Assembly (NCBI RefSeq): GCF_018603435.1
Contig: NZ_CP075682.1
Span: 4,526,001 to 4,590,000, forward strand
DNA: 64,000 bases
DNA from: Chryseobacterium sp. ZHDP1
GTDB taxonomy: Bacteria; Bacteroidota; Bacteroidia; Flavobacteriales; Weeksellaceae
Direction of reading: 5' to 3'
Below, piece by piece: positions 52,930 through 61,694 of this stretch. Under the pieces are notes generated by a model. It was not told the origin of the DNA. It ran no database searches and saw nothing but the letters and a program-made list of their open reading frames with translations. The position numbers were made by a program, and so were the translations under genes. Each line of letters opens with the position of its first letter. Position 1 is the stretch's first letter.

Positions 52930-53046
52930 AGGAGCTGTTTCCTGCTCTCCGCACTCGCTATTTTGTTTGATATAGGTTTCGGCGGCAAAGCCGCCGAAAC
53001 CTATATCAAACAAAATGAGCTCAGACAAATGCTGCGATCAGGGCTA
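52930..53046 (+). repeat. GGAGCT...GGGCTA intergenic element with 27-bp hairpin
   Basis: It starts GGAGCTGTTTCCTGCTCTCC, contains ACTCGC, then a perfect 27-bp hairpin (52960-52986 with 52990-53016, loop AAA), and ends CTGCGATCAGGGCTA. The ends match the element at 8731-8837. The central hairpins share only the GGTTTCGGCGGC core. Confidence 0.75.
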
Positions 53047-53097
53047 AACTTCGGTCGGTAATACCATTTTTACCAAAAAATCATTTGATTTCCTGCA

Positions 53098-53128
53098 TTG
53101 TATTTTCAGCGAAAATCAGTTATATTTG
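53098..53128 (+). promoter_or_regulatory. Promoter of the ECF sigma gene, start site close to the ATG
   Basis: TTG (53098-53100), a 20-nt spacer and TATATTTG (53121-53128) match the consensus. The ATG at 53135 lies only 6 nt after the -7 box, so the mRNA would be leaderless or nearly so. Confidence 0.55.
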
Positions 53129-53134
53129 TTACTA

Positions 53135-53695
53135 ATGAACGACGAACAATTATTTCCTCTCATTCAGAAAGCGAAGGAAAAAGACCAGAAAGCGCAGACA
53201 AAGCTCATCAACATTTTTTGGGTTGATGTTTTTTCTTTTGTAATGAAAAAAGTTCACGACGAAAATGATGCCGATGAAATCACCGTAAATGTTTTTTCAA
53301 AAGTCCTTTCAAAGCTGGAAATGTACGATCCTCATTTTCAGTTTAAAACATGGGTTCTCACGATCGCGCAGAATACCATCATCGATTTTTGGCGGAAAAA
53401 ATCTAGAGAAAATCAGGATCCTACAGAAAATTTGGATGAAGTAAAAAACCAATATGCCAAATCTCCTGAAGAATTAATGATTTCCGAAGAAGAACAAAAG
53501 AAAATCATTAAAACAATAGAATCTTTAGATGTCAATTATCAGGAAATCATTCGTTTAAGATTTTTTGAAGAAAAAAGCATCAAAGAAATTGCCGAAGAAC
53601 TGGGCATTTCTGTCGCCAATACAAAAGTTAGGGTGATGCGTGCAAAAAAAGTTCTGGCAGAATTACTGAAAAATAATGAGTTTGAGGATCAGTAA
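53135..53695 (+). CDS. ECF-type RNA polymerase sigma factor
   Basis: This 186-residue sigma-70 family factor has region 2 at about residues 10-80 (VFSFVMKKVHDENDADEITVNVF; FKTWVLTIAQNTIIDFWRKK) and region 4 at about 120-178 (ESLDVNYQEIIRLRFFEEKSIKEIAEELGISVANTKVRV). I start at ATG 53135. The frame extends to a TTG at 53126, but those codons lie inside the -7 box. No anti-sigma gene follows: an HMG-CoA synthase gene lies 137 bp downstream. The signal it answers to is unknown. The SPEELMISEEEQKK linker is typical of ECF factors in this class. Confidence 0.93.
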   Translation: MNDEQLFPLIQKAKEKDQKAQTKLINIFWVDVFSFVMKKVHDENDADEITVNVFSKVLSKLEMYDPHFQFKTWVLTIAQNTIIDFWRKKSRENQDPTENLDEVKNQYAKSPEELMISEEEQKKIIKTIESLDVNYQEIIRLRFFEEKSIKEIAEELGISVANTKVRVMRAKKVLAELLKNNEFEDQ

Positions 53696-53832
53696 TCACA
53701 AAATCTCCATCTTCAGGCATAAAACATAATGCACTGAGGTTTATCATATTCTGAATAAATTTTTAATAATTGCTAAAAATCATATATGATTAAACGTTTA
53801 CATTTTCTAAATTCGTATGAAAATTAAGAAAT

Positions 53833-55161
53833 ATGACTTTTGGAATTGAGGCAGCAAGCTATTATGTGCCTTCATTATATTTGGAAATTAAAGATTTAGC
53901 AGAAAAAAGAGGAATCGAACCTGCAAAACTCGAAAAAGGATTGGGATTGCATAAAATGGGCTTTCCCGATGTTCATGAAGATGCCGCAACATTTGCAGCA
54001 GAAGCATTACTTAAACTCATAAAGGATTATAACATCAATCCGAAAGAAATATCAAGAATTTACTTAGGAACAGAAAGCGCTTTGGATGCCGCTAAACCAA
54101 CTGCTTCTTATGCTATGCAGATGGTAGAAAAAGTTCTCGAAAAAGAATTTGGAGAACGGGTTTTCAGGAACTGTGATGTGGTAGACATGACTTTTGCGTG
54201 CATCGGAGCAGTAGATGCGCTTCATAATTCTTTAGATTTTGTAAGAGCAAACCCTGATAAAAAAGCGGTAGTTATTGCAAGTGATTACGCAAAATACGAA
54301 CTGGCTTCTTCCGGAGAATATACACAGGGTGGAGGAGCAGTTGCGGTTTTAATTTCTTCAAAACCTGATCTCATTGAAATTGAAAACAACTGGGGAGTTG
54401 CCACAGAATCGGTCTTTGACTTTTTCAAGCCGCGTCGTCATTTCAAAAAAGAAGACTTAACGAATGCTCCCGAAAGTTTTCCTGAAAAAATAGAAGTTTT
54501 TACGGATGAACCTGTCTTTGACGGACAATATTCCAACCAGTGTTATCAGGAAAGAATTAGAGAAGCCTACGATCATTATAAAGAAATTACAGGACTTAAT
54601 AAGCCTTACGAAAACTGGAAACATCTAATCTTCCATCTTCCATATGCGTTCCACGGAAAGAGAGTTTTCACAGAAATTTACAGCTTAGAAAACGCTTTGT
54701 CTTACGAAACACCTGAAGAACAAAAAGCAGTGGCAAAATCAGAAGAATACCTTCAGTTTATTAATGATAAAATTGAAAAATCGCAAAGAGCCTCTTCGGA
54801 AATCGGAAATATGTATACCGCTTCTATTTTTATGGCTCTACTTTCTGCTTTACAGACATCTTTTAACGAGAATGAAGAATTGGCAGGACAGCAAATCGGA
54901 TTTTTAGGATACGGAAGCGGATCAAAATCCAAAGTTTTTGCCGGAAAAGTTTCAGAAAACTGGAAAAAGGTGACCGAAAAATGGAATTTATTTGAAAGCT
55001 TAAAAAACAGAACAGCAATTGATTTTGAGACTTACGAAAAACTCCACAGAAAACAACTGCAAAATTCAGTTAACGAAAACTATAAAGGCTTTGGTTTAAC
55101 ATCAGTAGAACTGGAAAATCCTCTTTTGAAAGGGGCAAGATATTATGATTATCAGGGATAA
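53833..55161 (+). CDS. mvaS: Hydroxymethylglutaryl-CoA synthase (mevalonate pathway)
   Basis: This enzyme condenses acetoacetyl-CoA and acetyl-CoA into HMG-CoA, the committed entry to the mevalonate route of isoprenoid synthesis. In the 442-residue protein the catalytic cysteine lies in VDMTFACIGAVDAL (about residue 121). A histidine-containing LIFHLPYAFHGKRVF segment (about 277-291) and the IGFLGYGSGSKSKVF motif near 360 are present. The thiolase-like fold starts MTFGIEAASYYVP. It is a single gene. The alternative reading as a beta-ketoacyl-ACP synthase-like enzyme is less likely because the HMG-CoA-synthase motifs are intact. Confidence 0.9.
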   Translation: MTFGIEAASYYVPSLYLEIKDLAEKRGIEPAKLEKGLGLHKMGFPDVHEDAATFAAEALLKLIKDYNINPKEISRIYLGTESALDAAKPTASYAMQMVEKVLEKEFGERVFRNCDVVDMTFACIGAVDALHNSLDFVRANPDKKAVVIASDYAKYELASSGEYTQGGGAVAVLISSKPDLIEIENNWGVATESVFDFFKPRRHFKKEDLTNAPESFPEKIEVFTDEPVFDGQYSNQCYQERIREAYDHYKEITGLNKPYENWKHLIFHLPYAFHGKRVFTEIYSLENALSYETPEEQKAVAKSEEYLQFINDKIEKSQRASSEIGNMYTASIFMALLSALQTSFNENEELAGQQIGFLGYGSGSKSKVFAGKVSENWKKVTEKWNLFESLKNRTAIDFETYEKLHRKQLQNSVNENYKGFGLTSVELENPLLKGARYYDYQG

Positions 55162-55209
55162 TTAGAAATTACGAATAATATTAAAACATCTCAATTCGAG
55201 GTGTTTTTT

Positions 55210-56133
55210 TTATTCCGGAAACAACACTGTATCCTGATAACTTTTCGGTGTTACTCCCACTAATTGCTTAAATACTCTCGTAAAATAATTCGCATCCGAA
55301 AACCCTGTCTGATAGGCTGTTTCCTTAATGCTGTTCTGGCTCGCCAACAGTTCTTTCGCGCGATTGATTCTTTCCTGCAGAATAAATTCATTCGGAGAAG
55401 TTCCCAGTTCATCTTTGAACATTTTAAAGAAATTAGATTTACTTACATATGCCATTTTTGCAATGCTGTCTATCGATAATTTCTGATGAAGGTTTTTCTT
55501 AATATAATCTACGGCAAAACCAATTCTGGATCTATTTTTTACGATATTTTTCTCCACCATGCTTCTTGCCTGTGTCTGCATAAGACGGATCAGAAGTTCC
55601 TTCAAAGCAAAATCTGCCATAATATCTTTTTGTGAATTATCGTCCATGGCAATTCTCATTATATTATTGGTTGCCGAAGCAAGAGATTGATTATTAAACA
55701 GAAAATATTCATCCAGTTCAATATTCCAGCGCGAAGTTTCGTCTACTTTCGGAAGATGATAATTGAGGTGATTGAGAGAACTCTCTATGAATTCAGGATT
55801 TAGGCTTAGAGAGATACACTGCGAAGGCGTTTCATCCGCTTCAGGAAAATCGATTACCATCGTTTCTCCCGGCGAAACCAAAACACTTTCTCCCGGATAA
55901 TAATCGAAATAGCCCGTTTTATGATCTATTTTCATATGCTTTTTGCCTCGAAGCATTGCCGTGAATGCAATCGTTTCAAAATGCAGTTTTACATCGAAAG
56001 CAGCCTTATGCGTTTCGTAGATGCTGAATTCACAATTGTTTAGATTGAATTTTGTCTGATTTTCAACCAAGTGCATAAGCTGGTTTTCCCTTTTCAATTC
56101 AGGAGTTTCTAATAAAATCTTGTTATTGTTCAT
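55210..56133 (-). CDS. AraC-family transcriptional regulator
   Basis: This 307-residue DNA-binding protein has a cupin-like N-terminal sensing domain (about residues 40-160: GKKHMKIDHKTGYFDYYPGESVLV) and two C-terminal helix-turn-helix motifs (about 200-300: LSIDSIAKMAYVSKSNFFKMFK; IKETAYQTGFSDANYFTRVFK). It is divergently placed 181 bp from the aldehyde dehydrogenase gene, the usual arrangement for a local activator. Direct TGnACGATT repeats 21 bp apart in the shared upstream region (56221-56250) could be its binding half-sites. It probably activates ald-adh-DUF779 in response to an aldehyde or alcohol; the inducer is inference. Confidence 0.9.
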   Translation of the reverse strand: MNNNKILLETPELKRENQLMHLVENQTKFNLNNCEFSIYETHKAAFDVKLHFETIAFTAMLRGKKHMKIDHKTGYFDYYPGESVLVSPGETMVIDFPEADETPSQCISLSLNPEFIESSLNHLNYHLPKVDETSRWNIELDEYFLFNNQSLASATNNIMRIAMDDNSQKDIMADFALKELLIRLMQTQARSMVEKNIVKNRSRIGFAVDYIKKNLHQKLSIDSIAKMAYVSKSNFFKMFKDELGTSPNEFILQERINRAKELLASQNSIKETAYQTGFSDANYFTRVFKQLVGVTPKSYQDTVLFPE

Positions 56134-56220
56134 TTCTAAACATTTTTAATAGCCTGTTTACTCAAATATAGAAAATAATCGGCTTACAATACTGTTAATG
56201 AAATAATAAAATTCTCAGTC

Positions 56221-56250
56221 TGCACGATTTTGAAGTTTTTTTGTACGATT
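56221..56250. promoter_or_regulatory. Tandem TGnACGATT half-sites, possible AraC operator
   Basis: TGCACGATT (56221-56229) and TGTACGATT (56242-56250) are direct repeats offset by 21 bp, two helical turns. TGTACGAAT at 56306-56314, just before the ald ATG, is a third near copy. Confidence 0.4.
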
Positions 56251-56314
56251 GTGCTATCCGAATCTCTAAGGGAAGTGTAATTTGGCAATAGATAAAAATT
56301 AAAATTGTACGAAT

Positions 56315-57844
56315 ATGAGCACTACAACACAACAGCAATCAGGCACACTATTGCAATGGCCTGAATTCAAAAAAAGATATGATAACTACATCAACGGACA
56401 ATTTACAGCTCCGGTCAACGGACAGTACTTCGATGTAGTTTCTCCCATTGACGGTAAAAATTTCACACAGGCAGCGCATTCATCCAAAGAAGACCTTGAA
56501 TTGGCGGTAAATGCGGCCGAAAAAGCATTCCAAACATGGAAAAACACTTCTTCCACAGAAAGGAGTATCATTTTAAACAAAATTGCCGACAGGATCGAGC
56601 AGAATTTAGAATACATCGCAACCGTTGAAACCATCGATAACGGGAAAGCGGTAAGAGAAACTTTAGCCGCAGATATTCCTTTGGCAATTGATCATTTCAG
56701 ATATTTTGCGTCCGTTATCAGAGCGGAAGAAGGTTCTCACAACGAACTGGATAAAGATACCGTTTCATTAATCGTTCACGAACCGCTTGGAGTGATCGCA
56801 CAGATCATTCCATGGAATTTCCCGATCTTAATGGCAGTCTGGAAATTAGCTCCGGCTTTGGCAGCAGGAAACTGTGTCGTTTTAAAACCCGCAGAAAGTA
56901 CTCCGATTTCCATCATGGTTCTTATGGAACTCATCGGCGATCTGCTTCCGGCAGGAGTGGTGAACATTGTGAACGGTTTCGGAGCAGAACTGGGAAGAGC
57001 TTTGGTAACCAATCCGAAAGTAGCAAAAGCAGCATTTACAGGTTCTACAGCAACGGGTAGACTTGTTATGCAGTACGCAACAGAAAATATCATCCCGGTA
57101 ACGTTAGAATTAGGAGGAAAGTCTCCAAACGTTTTCTTCAATTCGGTAATGGATGCAGACGACGAGTTTTTAGATAAAGCCATCGAAGGCGCAGTTCTTT
57201 TTGCTTTGAATCAGGGTGAGATCTGTACCTGTCCGTCAAGATTACTGGTTCAGGAAGACATCGCAGACGCCTTCATTGCCAAAGTGATCGAAAGAGTAAA
57301 AGCCATCAAAGTCGGAAATCCTTTAGATAAAACCGTAATGATGGGAGCACAGGCTTCACAGATCCAGAAAGACAAAATCCTTTCCTACATCAAATTAGGA
57401 AAAGAAGAAGGCGCAGAAGTGCTTGTCGGTGGAGATGTAAATCATGTTGGCGAAGGTCTGGAAGACGGATATTATATTCAGCCGACCATCTTCAAAGGAA
57501 ACAACAGAATGAGAATCTTCCAGGAAGAAATTTTCGGACCTGTTCTGGCATTCACCACCTTCAAAGACGAAGAAGAAGCATTAAAAATTGCAAACGACAC
57601 CATTTACGGTCTTGGAGCAGGAGTATGGACAAGAGATGCCCATCAGCTTTATAACATTCCGCGTCATATTGAAGCAGGAAGAGTTTGGGTAAACCAGTAT
57701 CATGCATATCCTGCAGGAGCACCTTTCGGAGGATACAAACAATCGGGAATCGGTCGCGAAAACCACAAAATGATGCTGGATCATTACCGTCAGACCAAAA
57801 ATATGCTGATTTCCTACAACAAAAACAAACTAGGTTTCTTTTAA
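56315..57844 (+). CDS. NAD-dependent aldehyde dehydrogenase (ExaC/AcoD-like)
   Basis: This cytoplasmic enzyme oxidises an aldehyde, most likely acetaldehyde or a short-chain aldehyde, to the acid. The 509-residue protein has the NAD-binding motif GSTATGRLVM (about residues 247-256), the catalytic glutamate in TLELGGKSPNVF (about 266-277) and the catalytic cysteine in NQGEICTCPSRLL (about 302-314). The CTC variant is typical of the ExaC/AcoD group. It is regulated by the divergent AraC-type protein. The alcohol dehydrogenase and DUF779 genes downstream complete an alcohol-to-acid oxidation module, with DUF779 being the usual companion of this enzyme class. Confidence 0.95.
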   Translation: MSTTTQQQSGTLLQWPEFKKRYDNYINGQFTAPVNGQYFDVVSPIDGKNFTQAAHSSKEDLELAVNAAEKAFQTWKNTSSTERSIILNKIADRIEQNLEYIATVETIDNGKAVRETLAADIPLAIDHFRYFASVIRAEEGSHNELDKDTVSLIVHEPLGVIAQIIPWNFPILMAVWKLAPALAAGNCVVLKPAESTPISIMVLMELIGDLLPAGVVNIVNGFGAELGRALVTNPKVAKAAFTGSTATGRLVMQYATENIIPVTLELGGKSPNVFFNSVMDADDEFLDKAIEGAVLFALNQGEICTCPSRLLVQEDIADAFIAKVIERVKAIKVGNPLDKTVMMGAQASQIQKDKILSYIKLGKEEGAEVLVGGDVNHVGEGLEDGYYIQPTIFKGNNRMRIFQEEIFGPVLAFTTFKDEEEALKIANDTIYGLGAGVWTRDAHQLYNIPRHIEAGRVWVNQYHAYPAGAPFGGYKQSGIGRENHKMMLDHYRQTKNMLISYNKNKLGFF

Positions 57845-57856
57845 TCTTAAATATTA

Positions 57857-57986
57857 GGGCGTGCCCGTTTTCCCCGTCTCGGCAACGGGGAAAAACGGTC
57901 GGGCTATTCAGGGCTCCACTTCGTTTCGGTGCTCCGTTTCACTCCGCACCGGCTCGTTCCTCGCCGCCCTTCCTATCCCTCACGCG
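57857..57986 (+). repeat. GGGCGTGCCC...CCCTCACGC intergenic repeat element
   Basis: It starts GGGCGTGCCCGTTTTCCCCG, forms a hairpin with CGGGGAAAAACGGTCGGGCT, then carries GC-rich, CTCCGT/CTCCGC-repeating sequence and ends TATCCCTCACGC. From memory, elements with these ends are abundant in Chryseobacterium and Flavobacterium genomes. It lies between the aldehyde and alcohol dehydrogenase genes and is far GC-richer than its surroundings. Confidence 0.6.
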
Positions 57987-58106
57987 AACAACCATTCGTC
58001 CTTATCTGAAATTTTCGGGTGAGCAGGAACTTTTGTGTCATTTAGAGCCGTATCAAAACTTTAAAGAAAAAGACTAAACTTAAAAACCAACTCAAAAAAA
58101 TAAATA

Positions 58107-59144
58107 ATGATTCCAAAAACAATGAAAGCAGCAGTTGTTCAAGGCTATGGACAACCCCTGAAAATAGAAGAAGTTCCCGTAAGAGAACCCGGAAGATATG
58201 AAGTACTCGTAAAAGTAATTGCCTGTGGCGTTTGTCATACAGATTTACACGCGGTGGACGGCGACTGGCCTGCAAAACCAAAAATGCCTTTAATTCCGGG
58301 ACATGAAGGAGTGGGGATTGTTGTTGCATGTGGTCCTGAAGCTTTTGTAAAAGAAGGAGATGCAGTGGGAGTTCCGTGGCTCTATTCCGCCTGCGGATGC
58401 TGCGATTACTGTATCACAGGCTGGGAAACACTTTGTGAAGCCCAGAAAAACGGAGGATACAGCGTTGATGGAGGGTTTGCCGAATATGTCATTGCAGATT
58501 CACGATATGTAGGACACCTGAAACCGGATGTTAACTTTTTAGAAATTGCGCCGATTCTTTGTGCGGGAGTCACCGTATATAAAGGTTTAAAGGAAACGGA
58601 AACAAAACCGGGAGAATGGGTTGCCATTTCAGGAATCGGTGGATTGGGACACGTTGCCGTTCAGTATGCAAAAGCAATGGGAATGCATGTTGCTGCCATT
58701 GATGTCGCTGATGATAAACTGGATCTGGCTAAAAAATTAGGCGCAGATCTGGTCGTGAATGCCAAAACAACAGATCCCGGAGAATACCTCCATAAAGAGG
58801 TTGGCGGAATGCATGGTGCATTAATTACAGCAGTATCTCCGATTGCCTTTAAACAGGGAATTGATGTCCTCAGAAGAAAAGGAACAATCGCGTTAAATGG
58901 TCTTCCGCCGGGATCATTTGAACTTCCGATTTTTGAAACCGTATTAAAAAGAATCACGGTGCGAGGCTCCATCGTAGGAACTCGAAAAGATCTTCAGGAA
59001 GCACTGGATTTTGCAAATGAAGGACTGGTGAAAGCAACGGTAACCCCGGCAAAATTAGAAGATATTAACGATGTTTTCGATAAAATGAAGAAAGGGCAGA
59101 TCGATGGCAGAATTGTTCTCGATATTGCAGGAAGTTCGAATTAA
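58107..59144 (+). CDS. adhP: Zinc-dependent alcohol dehydrogenase
   Basis: This cytoplasmic MDR-family enzyme interconverts alcohols and aldehydes with NAD(P). At 345 residues, it shows the catalytic zinc ligands CGVCHTDLH (about residues 38-46), the GHEGVGIV motif (about 68-75), the four-cysteine structural zinc site (YSACGCCDYCITGWETLC, about 94-111) and the Rossmann loop SGIGGLGHVAVQYA (about 174-187). It follows the aldehyde dehydrogenase gene, with a repeat element in the 262-bp gap, and ends in a strong terminator at 59155-59190. Confidence 0.95.
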   Translation: MIPKTMKAAVVQGYGQPLKIEEVPVREPGRYEVLVKVIACGVCHTDLHAVDGDWPAKPKMPLIPGHEGVGIVVACGPEAFVKEGDAVGVPWLYSACGCCDYCITGWETLCEAQKNGGYSVDGGFAEYVIADSRYVGHLKPDVNFLEIAPILCAGVTVYKGLKETETKPGEWVAISGIGGLGHVAVQYAKAMGMHVAAIDVADDKLDLAKKLGADLVVNAKTTDPGEYLHKEVGGMHGALITAVSPIAFKQGIDVLRRKGTIALNGLPPGSFELPIFETVLKRITVRGSIVGTRKDLQEALDFANEGLVKATVTPAKLEDINDVFDKMKKGQIDGRIVLDIAGSSN

Positions 59145-59154
59145 ATAAATTTAG

Positions 59155-59190
59155 AGTTTCGGCGAAATGACATTTCGCCGAAACTTTTTA
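59155..59190 (+). terminator. 15-bp hairpin after adhP
   Basis: AGTTTCGGCGAAATG (59155-59169) and its perfect complement (59171-59185) are separated by one base and followed by T-rich sequence. Confidence 0.75.
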
Positions 59191-59295
59191 ACTTTATGTA
59201 AGAAAAATAATGACGAGGGAAACGGAGGCGTTAAGAACATGATTTTTGCGAATGGATCAAAGAAGAGATAATGACATTCTGAAATACCGAAAATG

Positions 59296-59325
59296 TTGTC
59301 ATTCTGACGAAGGAAGAATCTAAAC
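59296..59325 (+). repeat. Variant copy of the TGTCATTC dispersed motif
   Basis: TTGTCATTCTGACGAAGG followed by AAGAATCTAAAC resembles the 1001-1080 motif (TGTCATTCCG ... GAATCTA). It lies between adhP and the DUF779 gene. Confidence 0.5.
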
Positions 59326-59399
59326 CTTATTTATAAAGATTTTTTACTTCACTTCTGAACTGTGTTCGTAGACCTTTAATTCACTAAAAATAAAGAAAA

Positions 59400-59783
59400 A
59401 TGCAAACAAGAATAGCAAGACTCTCAGCAACCGAAAAAGCTCTGGAAGTCATTTGGGAACTGGAAAAAAAATACGGTGATCTGATGTTTTATCAGGCAGG
59501 AGGATGCTGTGAAGGAACGCAGCCGCAGTGTTTTGAAAAAGGAGGATTTTACCCGAGAATGAACGATGCGATGATCGGTACGATTAACAATCATGAATTC
59601 TGGATCGACCGTGATCTCTTCGAATACTGGAAATACTCACATTTTACACTCGATGTTGTCGATGGTTTCGGACCGGGCGGATTCTCTTTAGAAACACCTC
59701 TGGGAAAAACATTCAAAGTCATTTACAGACTTTTCACGCCAGAAGAACTGGAGAATTTAGAACCGGTGAAACGGAGTGAATAA
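59400..59783 (+). CDS. DUF779 domain-containing protein
   Basis: This 127-residue protein of the DUF779 family is often encoded beside acetaldehyde-type aldehyde dehydrogenases. The family has no proven biochemical role. Features are ALEVIWELEKKYGDLMFYQAGGCCEGTQPQCF (about residues 15-46), where the GGCCEG cysteine pair is conserved, and the central DRDLFEYWKYSHFTLDVVDGFGPGGFSLE region (about 62-90). It is probably controlled with ald and adhP. Its stop is directly followed by the stop of a convergent gene, with no intergenic space. Confidence 0.9.
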   Translation: MQTRIARLSATEKALEVIWELEKKYGDLMFYQAGGCCEGTQPQCFEKGGFYPRMNDAMIGTINNHEFWIDRDLFEYWKYSHFTLDVVDGFGPGGFSLETPLGKTFKVIYRLFTPEELENLEPVKRSE

Positions 59784-60314
59784 TTATCGTGTATTTTTTA
59801 ACATATTATTTTTCTGAACTATAAAATTTAATTCTCTTTCAAAATCGTATTTTCCCCTAGTAATATTTCTTTTTAGAGTAAAATAATAATTTATAACTCC
59901 AATTATTGGTATAATTACTATAAAAGACATATCAGAACTGCCTTGGAAAGGAATATTGAAAAATATAATTAAAAAAATTATCGGAAAAATTAAGGATATA
60001 CCGGAATATTTTATGGGAGTGAATTCCATTCTAATGAATGTTTTTCCGTTTTCATCATTTATCGTACCTCTTATATAAGGATTTGGAGAACTCATATCAA
60101 AAAGATGTCTTCTTCTCATAATCAAAAATTCGTTTTTATTCAAATATCCTTTATATTCATATCTTTTTGGAATTAAATATTCTGAATTTTCAAAAAAACT
60201 AAAATTACTATGATAAATAAGCTTTTTTAATATATACATGAATTCAGCTTTATCCATTGTAGTTTCAAAGATTAATTCATCATATAGCCCGATACTTTTG
60301 TAAAAAGAATTCAT
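59784..60314 (-). CDS. Hypothetical protein with two membrane helices
   Basis: This 176-residue protein is unknown in family. The N-terminal part (residues 1-98) is mixed charged, and two hydrophobic helices follow (about 100-118 and 127-147). A basic tail (KRNITRGKYDFERELN) ends it. Codons are very AT-rich. It is a single-gene unit that ends against the DUF779 gene with no gap. No function can be assigned. Confidence 0.65.
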   Translation of the reverse strand: MNSFYKSIGLYDELIFETTMDKAEFMYILKKLIYHSNFSFFENSEYLIPKRYEYKGYLNKNEFLIMRRRHLFDMSSPNPYIRGTINDENGKTFIRMEFTPIKYSGISLIFPIIFLIIFFNIPFQGSSDMSFIVIIPIIGVINYYFTLKRNITRGKYDFERELNFIVQKNNMLKNTR

Positions 60315-60400
60315 ACAGAAATCAATACATAAAATTATTTAGAAAACATTTGTGCAATTCGTGAAAAAACATTCGTGCAATTTGTGTTCAGATAAAAAAA

Positions 60401-61600
60401 TCAAACCTTCACAAACCTGCTCACAAACATAGAAGCTACCAATTGTCCGACCGCATTTAAAACCGTTGCCAAAGGATCAACCAGCGTTCCGATAATCATT
60501 ACTGCCGGAATTGCTTCTTGCGGTAATTTGTATACCGAAATCATCAGCATTTCTCCGATATATCCTCCGTTCGGAATTCCTCCTGCAACAATGCTTACAA
60601 ACACGGTAATTCCTAAAGCTAGAAGAAGATTCATAGGATCAAAAAAGTCTCTTCCGATGATTAAGAATGCCACATAAATCTTAATGATCGACGACATGGA
60701 AGAACCGTTTTTATGCAAAGTTGTTCCAATCGGGATTACAATATTTGAAATCTGGCTCGGAATTCCGATTTTTGAAGCTGCCTGTAAATTAGCGGGCATC
60801 GTGGCGAAGCTGCTGCAGGTACTTAAAGCGGTTAAAGTGGGGAAAACAGCATTCGTCCAGAAACTTTTAACCCCGTTCTGTCCTTTTGCCATAAATGCAT
60901 AGAGTGAAAAGAAGACCAGAAAATAGACTACTCCTGCAATATAATACAATCCTAAAGGTTTTGCATAAAATCCGAAAAGCTGAGGTCCCAAAGTGGCAAC
61001 CTGATACGCAAAATAAGCGCCCAAACCAATCGGGGCGACTTTCATAATCAACAAAAGCAGTTCTTTCATCACTTCATAACCCGAAGCGATAAATGAGCGG
61101 AAAGCCTGTCCTTTTTCTCCCGCTTTTCTGGCGGAAAATCCTGTCATGAAAGCAAAAATTAAAAGAGCCAGCATATTTTGTCTTGAAAAAAGCTGTGTAA
61201 ATTCTCCTACCGTAAAAAATCCTACAATTCTGTTTCCCCAACTGTCATTACTCGTTGCTTCCTCCACGATTTCCGAGCTTCCCGAAACTCCGGAAACGGG
61301 AAAAAGATAAACGGCACAAATTGTGAAAATTGCAGCAGTTAAAATAAAGAACAGAAAGGTAAAAGCCATGGTTACCATTATCTTTCCGAACTTAGACTGT
61401 TGCTCCAGTGAAGCAATAGAATTGGAAACGGCAAAGAAAACCAGCGGAACTACACTTACAAACAGCAGATTCAGGAAGATATCTCCCAAAGGTTTTATAT
61501 AATCCACAATATCGGGAGCCGCAATTCCGATGATGCTTCCGACAGAGATTCCCAACAGTAAAAGTAAAATTCCGGAGTAGTTTTTCAACACTTCTTTCAT
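60401..61600 (-). CDS. Dicarboxylate/amino acid:cation symporter (DAACS family)
   Basis: This 399-residue inner-membrane transporter takes up a dicarboxylate or an amino acid such as glutamate with Na+ or H+. The SDF-family signature regions are visible: STCSSFATMPANLQAA (serine-rich re-entrant hairpin, about residues 270-285), IVIPIGTTLHKNGSS (about 295-309) and the late LVDPLATVLNAVGQLVAS substrate/cation helix (about 370-387). The start at 61600 (MKEVLKNYSG) is chosen over an upstream in-frame ATG at 61639 because it precedes the first membrane helix in the usual way. It is a single-gene unit. Confidence 0.9.
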   Translation of the reverse strand: MKEVLKNYSGILLLLLGISVGSIIGIAAPDIVDYIKPLGDIFLNLLFVSVVPLVFFAVSNSIASLEQQSKFGKIMVTMAFTFLFFILTAAIFTICAVYLFPVSGVSGSSEIVEEATSNDSWGNRIVGFFTVGEFTQLFSRQNMLALLIFAFMTGFSARKAGEKGQAFRSFIASGYEVMKELLLLIMKVAPIGLGAYFAYQVATLGPQLFGFYAKPLGLYYIAGVVYFLVFFSLYAFMAKGQNGVKSFWTNAVFPTLTALSTCSSFATMPANLQAASKIGIPSQISNIVIPIGTTLHKNGSSMSSIIKIYVAFLIIGRDFFDPMNLLLALGITVFVSIVAGGIPNGGYIGEMLMISVYKLPQEAIPAVMIIGTLVDPLATVLNAVGQLVASMFVSRFVKV

Positions 61601-61670
61601 GCGTTGCTTTTTAACCAAAGATAGCTTAATTTTTAACATTCCATTATATAAAATTCAGTCATAAAATCCT

Positions 61671-61678
61671 TAAATTTG
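61671..61678 (+). promoter_or_regulatory. -7 box upstream of cbpA
   Basis: TAAATTTG fits TAnnTTTG and lies 16 nt before the ATG at 61695. No good -33 TTG was found. Confidence 0.4.
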
Positions 61679-61694
61679 AGTAAACATCGTTTCT

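Noticed and set aside
57685..58077. A 130-codon plus-strand frame over the end of the aldehyde dehydrogenase gene
   Set aside because: It is an out-of-frame reading of the dehydrogenase end and the GC-rich repeat element.
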